Part shown: one piece after another, positions 1-12,138 of the stretch
How positions within the stretch are numbered: the stretch's first letter is position 1
Layout of the letters: the number at the start of each line of letters is the position of its first letter
Assembly (NCBI GenBank): GCA_964057225.1
Contig: OZ059899.1
Location: 16,376,501 to 16,440,500, forward strand
Direction: 5' to 3'
Origin: Auanema rhodensis
Taxonomy: Eukaryota; Nematoda; Chromadorea; Rhabditida; Rhabditidae
DNA: 64,000 nucleotides
Program-made: the position numbers and the translations under genes
The notes under the pieces: model-generated
What the model was told of the DNA's origin: nothing
The model's database searches: none
The model's input: only the letters and a program-made list of their open reading frames with translations

Positions 1-3000
1 AAGACCTGGTAAACCAGCATCACCTCGTGGTCCTTAATGTGTATGCTTCATAACATTTTTAAACAGACCACATACCTTGAGGTCCTTGAGGGCCTTGTGG
101 TCCTTCAGGTCCTGAAGGTCCCATTGATCCTACAACAGAAGCAACACCACCTTCATCAAAGCGACTGGATGGTCCAGGAGGGCCTGGTGGTCCTGGTGGT
201 CCTAACGTTTCAACATAAAATTTTTAAATCTTAAAAATCTATAAATACCTTGTATTCCTGGTGGTCCCTGCAATCCATTCGATCCTGGTAATCCATCCCG
301 ACATTGTTGAAGACACTGAAGTTACAAGAGTAATTTTTGGAGAACTCTTCGCTAACTTACAACACCAGGTGCTCCCGGCTCTCCTCGTTCACCTCGTTCA
401 CCTCTCATACCAGTAACAGTTTGTTCTGAAATGAGTTTCGAATTAATAAACTGAGATGTTTAGTAATTTTCTAATGAAAACATAAAAAATCATCTAATAT
501 AGCTAATTTTAAGCTGTCCCTACTTGGACGTGACATTCAGAAAAGCGTAGAACCTAAGGGAATGCACTCAGAATTTACTTGTTTATAGCTTTTCGTCAAA
601 AACTTCCAAGAATTATAAAAGTCACAGCAAACAATTTAAATTTCGTGCTCAATAAGAAACCTAAAGGTGCAAATATTTCAGAAGTTTTTCGATGATAAGG
701 TACTAGTAGACGGTCATCTTTCGATTCTGACCATAAATCTCTTGAATCTCTATCTAAAAGTTTATTAAGTGCTAAATACCATTGTAATACGTTCTGCTCG
801 CCATGTTTGAGTTTTTTTGTTCACAAATGAATAATCAGTTATACTTACCGTTAGGTGGCTGTCTCTCGGTCATTTGGAAAACGGGAGGTGCAGGAGGAGG
901 AGGAGGGATTGCAGTACTATACACCGAGGATTGGCCATCACTTCCTGTAAGAAAAACATTGTCGAGTTGTAAAGTATTTGTAATTACGTTGCTGGTCTTT
1001 ATTCTGTTCAGCATTGCCGGATCCTTCTTCGCCCTAAAATGCAAATATTTCATAAAAAAAAATAGAAAATTCCCCAAAGCAGCCCTAATGCCTATACCAA
1101 AGCCAGCAGCGCGGATAAAATCACGAAACAAGATAGCCATATATACACGTATAATAGGGTAAAGAATAGCACTACACTCTAACAATTTACGAAGACTTTT
1201 CTAATTCTTTTTTTTTTCATTTTCTTAGCAAAATAAATAGAATTACGGTATGCATATTGATATATTATATTTAATAATTAGCCACCAATTTAGACATACC
1301 TGTATCTTTGCTTTTGCTTTCAGCGTTTTACGACGCCGCCACTGTATAGATAACAAAATTATATTTTCTTTTCAAAAATCGCATAATTTGAAGTAATATA
1401 AGAAAAGTAATGCGCTAGTAATTGCAAAAATAGCGAGCATTTGTACTTTCAGCAATTTTCCATTGAATTCTCATTTTTTGAACAACTAAGCCTACCCAAA
1501 GTTCGTCACATTGTTTTGCTGCTTCTGATGCATCATCAATAATTTTTAATTCTTGTATAGCTCCCTATAAAATACATTGAAAATGAACAAACCTCAATAG
1601 GTATATTATCAAAGTTTTCGTATTCGTCATCAACAACTTCAATTGGCTCAAAGAATGAAGCAGATCCAAATTCAACGTCTTCTTCCCGAGATGATCGAGG
1701 TGAACGGAAGATTTCCTTAACCGGTACGGCTACTTGAACGAAATGGCCTTCGAGATCTTCGTACATGTCTTGTTCAAGCATTTCTATGCTTCTTTTAAAA
1801 CGCTTGGAGAAGAGCAAATTCTCGGCCGTTTTTGGTGATTTGATGACGTTTGCCTTTATAGCTTTAGCCTTCACATTCACAGCTTTTTCTTTTTTGCCAA
1901 ACGAGCGTGCTTTTGGCATGACAGTAGTAGATTCATGAATAGCTTTGGTAGTGATAACTTGTCGAGAAGGCTCTTGTGAAGTTAGATAATCGTCTTCAGG
2001 AACATCAAACGCTTTGTTAGCTTGAACAGCTTGTCGTACAAGACCTTCTTCCCACAATACAGTATCTATTTTGGGATCACATACAATAAGAGATATGTGA
2101 AAGAAAAAGCTGATTAGCAGCGTAGTCCAAAATCCGACAGAATATGTCGGAAGGGCCATTGGATGGTGCTGTAAGTAATGAAACTTTTCAATATTTGCTA
2201 CTGCGAGGAAGAATAAATGAATGAAAATACAGAAATGTTGAAAGAAAACGAAAATTTACAGAATTTGAATGAATATGTGACAAGCTGAAGATGATGAAAT
2301 CCTATGTAATGGTTTTATCCAGGCATGTAGGCGTCATAGATTGCAGGGTCAGATCATACCCGTTGCTTCTCATCGATGGACATCCGTTCACAAAGTTATT
2401 CTTTCCCAATATTTATTTTCAATTTTTTGTTCGAACATTAAACATATATTTGCAATATTTGGAGGATAATTGAACCAAAAATTGAGAAGAATAGTTTAGA
2501 TACGGCATACATAAAATCGGAAGCAAGGGTGTAGCTTCTTTTAGAGCTTGGTAAATTAGATTATTTACCAATGAAAGCATCGCTTTTAGAACTAAGTTTG
2601 AAGCATAATGGCAATAATTTCAAAATTTATGTGTAAGGCAAAGAATTCTTATCAGTTGATGTTTTAGCTTTTTCAATTGGTTCAGTGAAATTTTCAATGT
2701 AACATAACGACTGAAACAATATGGCTGCAAGAAGCAAAACAAAACAAAAAAAAATAGAAGCATAAGGAAGAATCCAGATAGTATTGAAATCAGATGTAGT
2801 ACGATTTGTATAAATGAGAAAAAAAAATGTCGTATGACTGCTAAAGGTATATGAGAAATGTCAAAATTTAGAACGGAAATGCCTGAGTCAAATAGAAACG
2901 AACTTAAAGAATCAGACAAAATCTCTTAGCTCACCTTAAGACTGTAAGACATTTCATTTGACATTTCGCTTATTTAACTATAATTCAACAAAGATTGGAG

Positions 3001-6000
3001 AGATAAACTATACGAAAATTATTTTTTCTATTTACAATTTTCGTTATTTCCATGACTAGGTAACAAGGAAAAGAAGACGTAGAAGAGCTTATTCATATGG
3101 TAATGCGTAAATTTTTTTTTTTTGAAAGAAGAAGAAGAAAAAAAATGAAAAGATAGGATAATGATTCTACGATATGTGGCTTACATATGTATGTAATAAT
3201 AGATTATATAATATGAAGCTGAAAGAGATGAAAACTAAGAGCGTAAGAAACTTTATGATTAAATTTAAATAAACAAAAGAAATGTTTGAACTTAAATGTT
3301 CAGCATGTGAAGAGAAAACAGATGTCTAAACGTATGAATATTGAAGTTTATAATTCAAAACATTTTTAATCTTAATTCTGTTTGAGGAAAATATAAGAAA
3401 GGTTGAAGAAGGACAAAAGAAGCAAAATGAAAAAAATAGCAAGGTAAAGCTTATTCAATCAGCTTCATTCCCAAGCTTGAACAAGGCTCAATGAAAAGAC
3501 TGTTGTGCTGATAGTAGAGAGAGATAAGGTTTCCCCCCATCACTTTGAAGCTACTTCGCTTTTCTTCTCTTTCGTTCAATGCAGTGCGAATTGCAACTTA
3601 TCGCCCTCCTATCATATTAGAAAAATGATTTTCATCAGAATTGGAGAAGAAGTGTAGAATGAATATTGTGACGTATGTGAGGTCTACACAAGCAGATATA
3701 AATCAAATTTTTTTTATAAAATCTGATGAAAATGATAAAAATAAATTAAAATGGCCGTTTGCAGACAGTATTCTATTCTCTTTTCGATTTTTTTTTGTCT
3801 CTAATGAAAATCATAAACAAAACGATGTGAAGAAGAATAATTTTAGCTTGTATTCAGTGTGAGAGGATGAAAACTGTAGGAGACATGGAGAGAAAGATCG
3901 AGAAAAAGAAAATTTGAAAGACGAGAAGACAGAAAATTCGATGTCAACTTTGTAGAAATCGCGGATACGAAAGTGAGGCTTTACATGAATCATTTTCTTC
4001 TACTATGATCTGTGTGGATTACATATTTGGAGACAATTTTCTTTCATTTCATGTACTTCATTCCACCAGCTGCACGCCTTGTGGGGAATTTGCTGTCCTT
4101 CTTCCTTGTTTTTTTTCATTATTCTCTATTAGGAGATATAAGATATTGTAGCCTTATGAGCAGGAATTCAACCAAATTGCAGATGGTACTGAGTAAAAAA
4201 ATCTTTTTATGAAGAATTCTGTGGAAAAAGTCAAAAGAATTCCGACAAAGTTGAAAAGACATGCTGCTATCGAATAATCGTGTGCTAATATGAGCCGGTT
4301 GAAACTGTTGATGACGTATCGATAACTTTTTAATTTGTTTTATAAAAAGTCAAAATGAACGTACTTCGAATCCAGAACCTAAAATTGGTCCAGCACTTCC
4401 GATGTATAGCTTGTGGGCATCATCCATTGACAATTCAGCTAATGAGTAGATCTGAAGTAAGTTTTAAACGGTGTACTATCTTCATTATAACAATTTTCGA
4501 TTATTCATAAGTAGAATAAATCTTAAATCTATAACAAACCTGTTTAGCAGCATAACGAACACATTTGAAGTACAATGTAACATGATTATTAGTAACTTCA
4601 AATGCCAATTGTGTCCATTGCTGAATGAATTCAGGTACTTCAAATGATGCTAAAGCTGTTGATTGAGCCGTCATTTGATCTTGATAAATCAAAGAAACAT
4701 TCGTTTGACCATTAGCTGAAAGAAATAGAAAGTGTAAGACAAAACGAAAACTTTTTGCTTGTAATACCAGATGGTTCCAAAAGTACTCCAACATCAACTG
4801 ATGTATCATAAGGATTAACAATGGCAAAAAGATATCCTCCTCGTCTATCCATTGGTTTTACCTAATAGAAAACAGTTCTTTGTTTGTATTTTAAAGATTT
4901 GAAAATAAGAAAAACGAAGTTCTTAACACTTACAGACATAAGGATGGAAAAGTTGACAAAGAACTTTCTTGGCATATATAATCTATATGGAACGGCAATC
5001 TCCACTCCTCTCTGTAACATTAATGATAAAAGAAATATAAATTTTTATATTTTCATATAAATATTAAGTTTATACCTGAATTCCAATCGCTGGAAGTCCA
5101 TCAATACCTTTTGCTCTGAATACCCGAGGATCACTATTTAGCGTTCCCTCAACAGGAACTAAAAGATCAACTTCTCTTTCCTCATCTGAAATCATTATTT
5201 TGATGATTTTCATAAAATATTCGAAGATTTTGAACACATTCAACCGATTTCAAATATTTTTTCATTCAAAATGAGTTTATTCACGTGACCAATAATTTGC
5301 TTCGCCACGTGGTACGTCAACTTGCATGTGATAAGATTCCAATGTTCCGACTGAATATTTAGAATTCAACCTTACGAATTTCCTCAATTTATCACAAAAC
5401 TCTTAATGAAACTCGATGAGACTGCGTATTGCCACATCTGTCGGCAGAATCCTTTAGAGTGACAAGCTAATTAATCTTGAAACGTTTCAAACTTTTGTAT
5501 TTTTTTGTTTTACTTCCGTTCAACAACTATCGAACGTCAAGTTTTTGTCTTATTATCATACATAGTTCGGAAAAGAAATGGCCGGAATATTTCTTTGTCT
5601 AGTTATTCGAACGTCAATGTGGTTATTAGTCACTGCTAAGTTTTCCATATTCTATGGTAACTTCATCTGGTACTAGCTTTGACTCTTTATATATGTTCCT
5701 CGTTCTAGCTATATTTCCTAGCTTTTCTTCATCTCATGAGACACATTATCTGGCTCGTTATCGAGTAAGCTGAACATTGGAGCTCAAGTCCATTCTGAGA
5801 GAATCTCAACGATTCATGATGATGTGTCTGTCGACTGTTGGTCTTTCGAGGTTGTTTTGTCCTCCGGATTATTCTCAAATGGCCAGTTACAGCTCCATAG
5901 AATCTCAGATAATCGTAGATAACTCAGTATATCATTCATAAACTTCTCACTTATTTAGATTTTTGAACAAATGCCAAAAAATCAGATTTTTTTTATGAAA

Positions 6001-9000
6001 GAGAGACTATCAATCGGGAATGATTCTATGATCTAAAATTTAGTCTTCTTCAGGAATGCTCTGTGGAATCCCCACTCTTTCAATTCCCAAAAGACAAATT
6101 ATTCTCTTTTCCAATGACCTACAGGACGTGTCAGAATTTTAAATGAACAACTAGTAGCTTCAAGAGGGAATTGACTAATATGAAAAGGTACTATTGGAAA
6201 TATTCAAAACTTTTCGTAATAAAGATATTCATCAGAGTCGTCAATACACTACTGCGAAAGTACACGCAGATTGGCTGGTTTCTTGTTATAAGCCAGCAGT
6301 TCCACATGGAAGTATCATAACATTCATGTCGGTTTGAGCATTCGTCTGAAGTCTCGATGATACTGCAAGCCATCTTCTTAATCCTCTGGCAATCTTTTCT
6401 TTTCGTATATGACCTCTCTTGTCTGGCATCTTGACTATTAAGACTAAGATTAGGATGATACATGAAGTGTAGAGAAAAGACGATTTTTAATTCTCTTTTC
6501 TCTTTGGTTTAGAATAATAGATGAAATTCCACCTCATACTATTCTAATACATCTCATTGTGTTGAATATAAGTTTATCATCTCAGCTACATCATGCTTCT
6601 CGATCTTCTGCAGATCATCACATTGATTTCTTTTATTAAAAACAAAAAAAATTAATATAAAGTTAATTGAAAATAATATGACTTTAATACGATTTTCCTG
6701 CATTTATTCTCAAGAATTTCACGAAAAGTTTGAAGACATTTATTCCCTTGGGCGATATTTATGTAGACAGAGCGGAAAGAGAGTAAGTGAGAAGGATATG
6801 CTTTTCTATGGTTTTAGTATTCATCTCTCTCATATTTCCGTTTACTTTTTTTCATTTTCAAACAAGAAAATAATCACTGTATCCAAAAACTTTAATAGAA
6901 TATTGAGTCAAGATATTATAATGAAGCAAAGAAAGCTTAAAAAATCAATACAAAGAACATTTGTGAGTTGAAAGAATACCCAAATCTGTTAAATCTTCAT
7001 AGATCTGTCAAAATCAAGGGTTCAACCGCTTTTGACTATTTCAAACAGATTAATATTAGGCAATTGATATTATTTCCAATGTCAACTTAATTTCTTCAAG
7101 ATCCTCTAGATTGTTCTCAAGATTTGGAAAACAACGAGAAACAAATAATACTTGGAAAATCTCAAATTTTTTTTCTTTTTCAATGGAAAAAAGAATTTCT
7201 ACGAATAGATTATGGAATGTTAACGCATTTTCTTGTTGTAGATATACAAAAGATGCACTGACGCATAGTCTATGTATTACATAGACAAAGAAAATGTTTC
7301 AAGAAATAAAAACTAAAATTTGAAAAAATAAAAGAAGAAAACCAGAACTCGTAACAGAATAATAGTTATCTAATAGAGTTAGATGTACAACCGATTAGAA
7401 GTCTGAATGAAATTAAAATGACAAACATATCTTCTGTTTTCACGTGAATTTCACGTGAACTTCACGTGCGAATCATTTGAAAATGACTGATTATCTATTT
7501 TTTATTTTATAATGATAATTGAATTCAATAAATACTTTCATTATTTGATTTAGATTATAATTAGAAGTTTCAAGTCTCTTTCCATTATGTTACTGTTATT
7601 CAGTTACATTTCCGGTCGTTAAGGAAACATAGAGGGTGAGAGTATACGTTAAACTTTACGGAAAAACCAAATGAATTATGGAAAAGACAACGAGCTAATA
7701 GTGTTAAAGTCGTTGATTCTTTCAATAAATTTTAACCATGGGAACGAAATGTTGAAAAAGAAGAATAATTATGTATATATATATACATATATATATAATA
7801 TATTTTGTTTTAAACATTATTATTATTATTTGATTTGATATATAAGAAAATTAAAAGAAACTGCTAACCTCCAGGAAGATGATTAATATCAAAATAAGCT
7901 TGTATTGATTGTGATAATGATCCAGTAACTAGTAGAAGAATAATTTGAATAGAAAATATCCTGCCCGGAATCATTTCACCTTCTTATCGGGTGCATCGAC
8001 TTAAGATTAATGCTTATGGTAGATCAGAAAAAAATAAAAATAGGAAATAGGAATATTACGATATATCAGATGAATTATGATATAGAAATGACTGTAATTA
8101 CTTAAACCAAATGTTAAGCAAATGGAAGGTAGAGATGAAAAAGATAGTTAAGACAAGCTTCGCGTTCTATGGATAAGGCGGAGTCGTGCCAGTACGCCGC
8201 GGGTGGGCGGAGTCAGATGAGTTCAGGCAGAAGAAGGGTGGCAGCAAAAGTTGAAAAGTTGACAAGACAAGCTATCATTTATCCACTTGTAGTGAAAAAA
8301 TTTCAATAAATGACTTCGCCAAAAAAAAGATTTTTTAAAACAATTCTCTCATTTATAGAAAGAAAGAGAAGAAAATGAGAGAAAAGAGGGGTGAGTTGTG
8401 TTGGGGAGTGTTTAATCGTTATTCTGCCGAAGACGATGAAAAAACATTGAAAGAAAGGAAAGAAAGCAAGATTGATCCATATATAAAGGAGAATAGAAGA
8501 CATCTTTCTTAGATTTGAAGACTAAAAAAACGATTTCGTATATGATTTAGAATAAATATAATTGTTAACAATAAATAATAAAATAGCAAATAGAATGGTT
8601 CTCATGTTTGAGAGTTTACAGCCTCTTCTGTGTTAGAAATGCCTATATTAGCATTCAGAATTTGCATATAGCATTCTTAGTATCCGTTACTAACATTGAA
8701 TACAGTAAGGAACACAGAAGATTCGTGGAAAACATCTTGATTATCTAAGAATACACATTCATAATCCTATTAACTAACTTTTGAGTTTTTGTCTTCTGGC
8801 CAAAATAACCCAGAAATTAGCATAGGTTATAACTCAAGAAGCACTTGTTTCATGATGGTTCTGTTAATTATAATTACAAAGATTATTTATAATTAGCTGA
8901 CAGAAGGAGAAATGATTGACTGAAGTGCGTAACATGCTAGATAATCTCTGAATAAAAGTAACAAGAGAGAGGAAGCAAGAGATAGAGAGAGATAGAATAA

Positions 9001-12000
9001 GATAAGGGTGGTGCCAGGACTTGGCTGCTGTTGTCCCCTCTTTCCCCCTTTCGTTTTCCTCTTCTCTACTTCTCTTACATGTCCAGTTTATCGCCAGATG
9101 ACCCTATTAAGTACTTCAAGCTTTTGTTTTGTTTCTGCCAGCTACTTGATCAAGAAATCTGCTATGCCATAACGAGACAAACCGGAGCATAACATCAGCT
9201 CTTTACGAAAATATCAAACTCGCACGAACTATTTTTACTTCTCCCTTCAGAGTTATAAGAAAAAGTACCTTGATTATCATCGAATTTTACAGAATTAGTG
9301 TGGGTCGGACAAAATCCACTCGATAATTGAATGTTATCTACAGCTATCCAAGGACCTTCCTCCTTCCAAGATACTTCAATCATTATCTAAAGCAGCACAG
9401 AAAACTATATGAATTTTTCAGCCAATAGACATACCTTAAATGGACTTCTTTGTTGAGTTATAGGTAAAGTTATTTCAGCCCAAGTATCCGATGGTAATCG
9501 GGTAGCAGGTACTCGTAATAGAGATCGTTGAGATCCTTTTTTCTCATTTCGTAAAGCAATTAGGATAGTTCCTGTAATTGTTTATAATTCAAATTTTAGT
9601 TTTATAGAAGACATATACCAATTGCTCTAGATTTATATAACTGTAAATGCTTATTTTTTAAAATTAAAAAAATAAAACGAAAAGAAAATAATAGAAAGAG
9701 CATTCCAGGTGCTTTTTGTTTGTTTGTTTTTTGCTTTAAATTACTCATTAATTATCTTTTCCCACAAAAAAAACCGCTCTATTCAACACATATTACAGCT
9801 GTTAGCACTATTTTCTAGCCTATAATAGGTTAGAAACAGTCTTTAATATCTCTTATTACTCATCAATTTTGTCATTTTAAGGTCAAATAGTTGTTTAACC
9901 ATTATATTCGTATAATATTTCCTTTCTCTTATAGGTAAACTGACCATCTTGAGCTTGTTTCAAGAAATATTTGAATTGCAAACAAAGCGCAGCACTGCTT
10001 TGTAGCCGAAAAACAGGAGAAATTAAGGTGGCATGCTGATGATTTCCAGATATTGGATCGACAGATATTGAAAAACTTCCTGAAAATTTAAGGGTTCAGA
10101 ATTGTTTTTTTTTCAAATTTAATTGTATTTTCTGTTAAATCAATAAATGAATTGACCTGTATCAGCAGTTGATTGAGTGCGAGTCCAAGGAACTCCATCT
10201 CCTATTTCTATTCCACATAAATCTTTCTCGAAATCACATGACCAATCATATCGTGAAATGCTTTCAGAAGGATCTGAAACTCAAATTCACTCTTAGATAG
10301 ATGTATGCAAATATTTTTCTTTAATTACCTGTTGGTAACAAGATTATATCTCGTATGCTCCATGGACTCTCGCGACCATCTGCTCCAATCACTTTGACAG
10401 CTATTTCATATTCTTTTCCTGATGTAAGACCAGTTAGTTTCACAGAATTCGAATTTGATCTCATTTTCTTCATGTGTTGACTTTGATAAATTCCATAACT
10501 AAATGGATAATTAATAATATTTTATTTTATTTTAATTACTGTATGAGATAATGACGAAATTGCCCTGCATTCAACACAGAATTTGAAATTGAATCTTCGG
10601 GGTTAGGATCCTGCCATTCAACTTGGACAACACCTGGTTTCATAACAAAAGCGCGAACTGCTGTAGGTGGCCATAGAGCTTCAGCATCATTGTCTTAAAC
10701 ATTCTTAATTAAATTCAAAGAAAACTGTATAATTACTAACCTCCAACAAGAGTTGTAGCAGTCACCAGAACACGAACCCCATCTTCACCTTCCGCTTCAT
10801 TATAAGCTCCAACAGCAAATACATAAGTTGTATTAGGAACTGAAAATGACAAAGTGTTTAAGATTCTTAACTCAAATGAAACTACCCAGTCGTGTAATTG
10901 TGAACGAATTCGTTTCAGCTCCTTCAATAACTATCCTTCGGGACGGAGCCCCTATTCCATAAGCCACAGTGTAGCCACGAACCTTTAATCAAAGTTTATT
11001 ACAGTAATTTTTAAAATAGATTTTACCAGTATGCTTGTATCGGAAGGTGGCTCCCACCACAAAGTAGCAGTTGTAGCTTTTGTACGAACTTGAACACCCT
11101 CTGGTGCATCTGGTACCCGGTACTCTGACAATATATATCATAAACCAATTTATTAAAATTTAAAAAAACGTTAAAATTTCAAAATGCTCGTTTATTTTTC
11201 AACTTGACAAGACAGGTGTTAGCAGTTATGCATGTTCATAGTTTTTATACCTATTTCACGTGGAGAGAAATGCCAAAAAATTTAATAGCTTGTCAACATG
11301 TCATGTTCTCTCAATTATGTTCAATCAACATAATTTATGTATTTTATTAAATGAAGAACTATGTGAATTATATAGTAAATTGAATAGTTGATGTGATTTA
11401 TTTGAACGAAATTACACCTCAAACATTCGATTTTTCTTGAAACAAATACTGTAAAAAAAGATAAAATACTAAGATTCTAGTTAGTATCCTAAAACAAAGT
11501 GTAAATGTACACGTATTTGTTTTTCTAAAAAAAAAAATCAATAATCCAACTATTGTATTGTTATTTATTCTTTATAAAATATGTATCATTTACTGAGCCC
11601 CGAAAATATTTCGTAAATTAGGCGTAGTGAATAAGAATTCAATAGTTTCTTATTTTAGGTCTCAAGCTTGAATGCTCCAACCCATTTATGTTTACTGCTT
11701 CCGGAACCGATGCACCGGTCAGCCGAACCCATTAGATCTCCCTCAGCAGGTTCACAATTTCCGCAAAACAAAAGAAATTCACACGTAAACACGTGCTAAC
11801 TACCTAATTGCCGCCAATTTAGTGACAAGTTCTATTAGCGAAGCAGAAGCTAAATATATTTCTTGAAGCTAAAAGAAAGTCAAATAAAATTGAAAAAACG
11901 CTGTCATTTGCATATTTCGTTGGGCTGACTGCCTCAATGCGTGAAATGAAAATACGTGAAAGTCATTTAAAGATATGTAAGAACTCAGAACCGGTTGTCT

Positions 12001-12138
12001 ATATGTAAATACAAAATATAATTTTTAATGTTAAATAGTAAAAAATAGAAAATAAACTGTACCGTTGTCATACACATCTTCTGATGCAGTTACAATTGAA
12101 AATATTAATACAGTTAATAATGCAGAGATGCTAACCAT
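1..12138 (-). CDS. cle-1: Collagen XV/XVIII-type proteoglycan core, long form, 3' part off the left edge (cle-1 ortholog)
   Basis: Basement-membrane collagen. I rebuilt 23 phase-consistent exons, about 773 residues before the edge: 12138-12063, 11124-11027, 10982-10886, 10839-10741, 10693-10540, 10498-10329, 10273-10157, 10079-9945, 9571-9435, 9386-9239, 5185-5076, 5011-4934, 4861-4768, 4715-4540, 4451-4365, 1564-1496, 1341-1300, 1033-988, 944-849, 425-361, 315-249, 201-76 and 32-1. In order they encode a signal peptide (residues 1-20), two FN3 domains (about 28-122 and 128-230), a MAM domain (about 240-400, opening CDFEKDLCG), a laminin-G/TSPN domain (about 415-615), a linker with a Pro run, then Gly-X-Y repeats broken by a CLQQC motif. 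Any endostatin (NC1) domain would lie beyond the window. The family is known from C. elegans CLE-1 and vertebrate COL18A1. The donor of the 1564-1496 exon (TGG|GTAGGC) is the least certain join. Confidence 0.9.
1593..2159 (-). other. cle-1: Alternative first exon, or cassette exon, of cle-1 with an acidic unique region
   Basis: The open frame begins with MALPTYSVGFW and a hydrophobic stretch (residues about 8-27, signal peptide or signal anchor). About 160 residues follow with no family I recognise: Lys-rich in the middle with a furin-like basic site (SKRFKR near residue 120), then acidic. It ends in phase 0 at ATTGAG|gtttgttc and joins in frame to the shared exon at 1564. A 3' acceptor (ttacttacag) sits 9 nt before the ATG at 2169-2170, suiting SL trans-splicing. 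From that acceptor to the donor is 576 nt, a whole number of codons in phase 0 at both ends, so it could also be spliced into the long form. Confidence 0.7.
2169..2170 (-). promoter_or_regulatory. Probable trans-splice acceptor for the cle-1 short form
   Basis: The AG of ttacttacag is followed by only nine bases (CACCATCCA) and then the ATG at 2159. This is the layout of spliced-leader addition sites in nematodes, and similar sites precede most other genes in this window. The same AG could instead serve as a cis acceptor for the 2168-1593 exon. Confidence 0.5.
2171..4364. other. cle-1 intron with the presumed promoter of the internal start
   Basis: This 2.2 kb AT-rich stretch has no supported coding exon. 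It is intronic for the long forms (donor at 4364, next shared acceptor at 1565) and upstream of the exon at 2159, so it should carry that start's promoter. I see only simple A/T and purine runs, such as gaagaagaagaaaaaaaatg near 3130. Confidence 0.6.
7772..7803. repeat. TA-rich microsatellite
   Basis: Alternating t/a run, atgtatatatatatacatat followed by more ta units, in the cle-1 intron about 70 bp downstream of the alternative first exon. Confidence 0.8.
7869..7974 (-). other. cle-1: Alternative first coding exon of cle-1 (short form starting at the TSPN domain)
   Basis: This exon opens with ATG, encodes a hydrophobic signal peptide (begins MIPGRIFSIQ, cleavage probably near SIQA) and ends in phase 1 at GGAG|gttagc. 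That phase joins exactly to the TSPN exon starting at 5185, giving LPGDEEREVDLLVP. It lies inside the 4 kb intron that separates the MAM exons from the TSPN exons in the long form, so an internal promoter would give a secreted collagen lacking the FN3 and MAM domains. C. elegans cle-1 is known to use several promoters, which supports this reading. Confidence 0.78.
11125..12062. other. First intron of cle-1
   Basis: This 0.94 kb intron separates the signal-peptide exon from the first FN3 exon. It is mostly AT-rich, but 11675-11800 is clearly richer in G+C and contains ccggaaccgatgcaccggtc, a motif with CCGG repeated at both ends. I see no open exon in it. Confidence 0.6.

Larger units (their letters stand above)
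5186..9238. other. Large cle-1 intron containing the alternative first exon at 7974-7869
   Basis: For the long form this is one intron between the last MAM exon (donor AGAA|GTAAAA, phase 1) and the first TSPN exon (acceptor at 5186). Apart from the alternative first exon I see no coding exon. A GC-rich island at about 8165-8240, just upstream of that exon, holds two copies of GGCGGAGTC about 35 bp apart and is the most promoter-like sequence in the interval. A TA repeat lies at 7772-7803. Confidence 0.6.

Noticed and set aside
803-1185. Plus- and minus-strand ORFs of about 117 residues
   Set aside because: The minus ORF reads through two cle-1 exons (1033-988, 944-849) and their introns; the plus ORF is its shadow.
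9195-9383. ORF ending CEFDIFVKS with a stop at 9195, as if the MAM-containing protein ended there
   Set aside because: A phase-1 donor (AGAA|GTAAAA at 9238) fits exactly the phase-1 acceptor of the TSPN exon at 5185, and the exon length (148 nt) agrees; the extra codons are intronic. A short secreted form ending here is not excluded.
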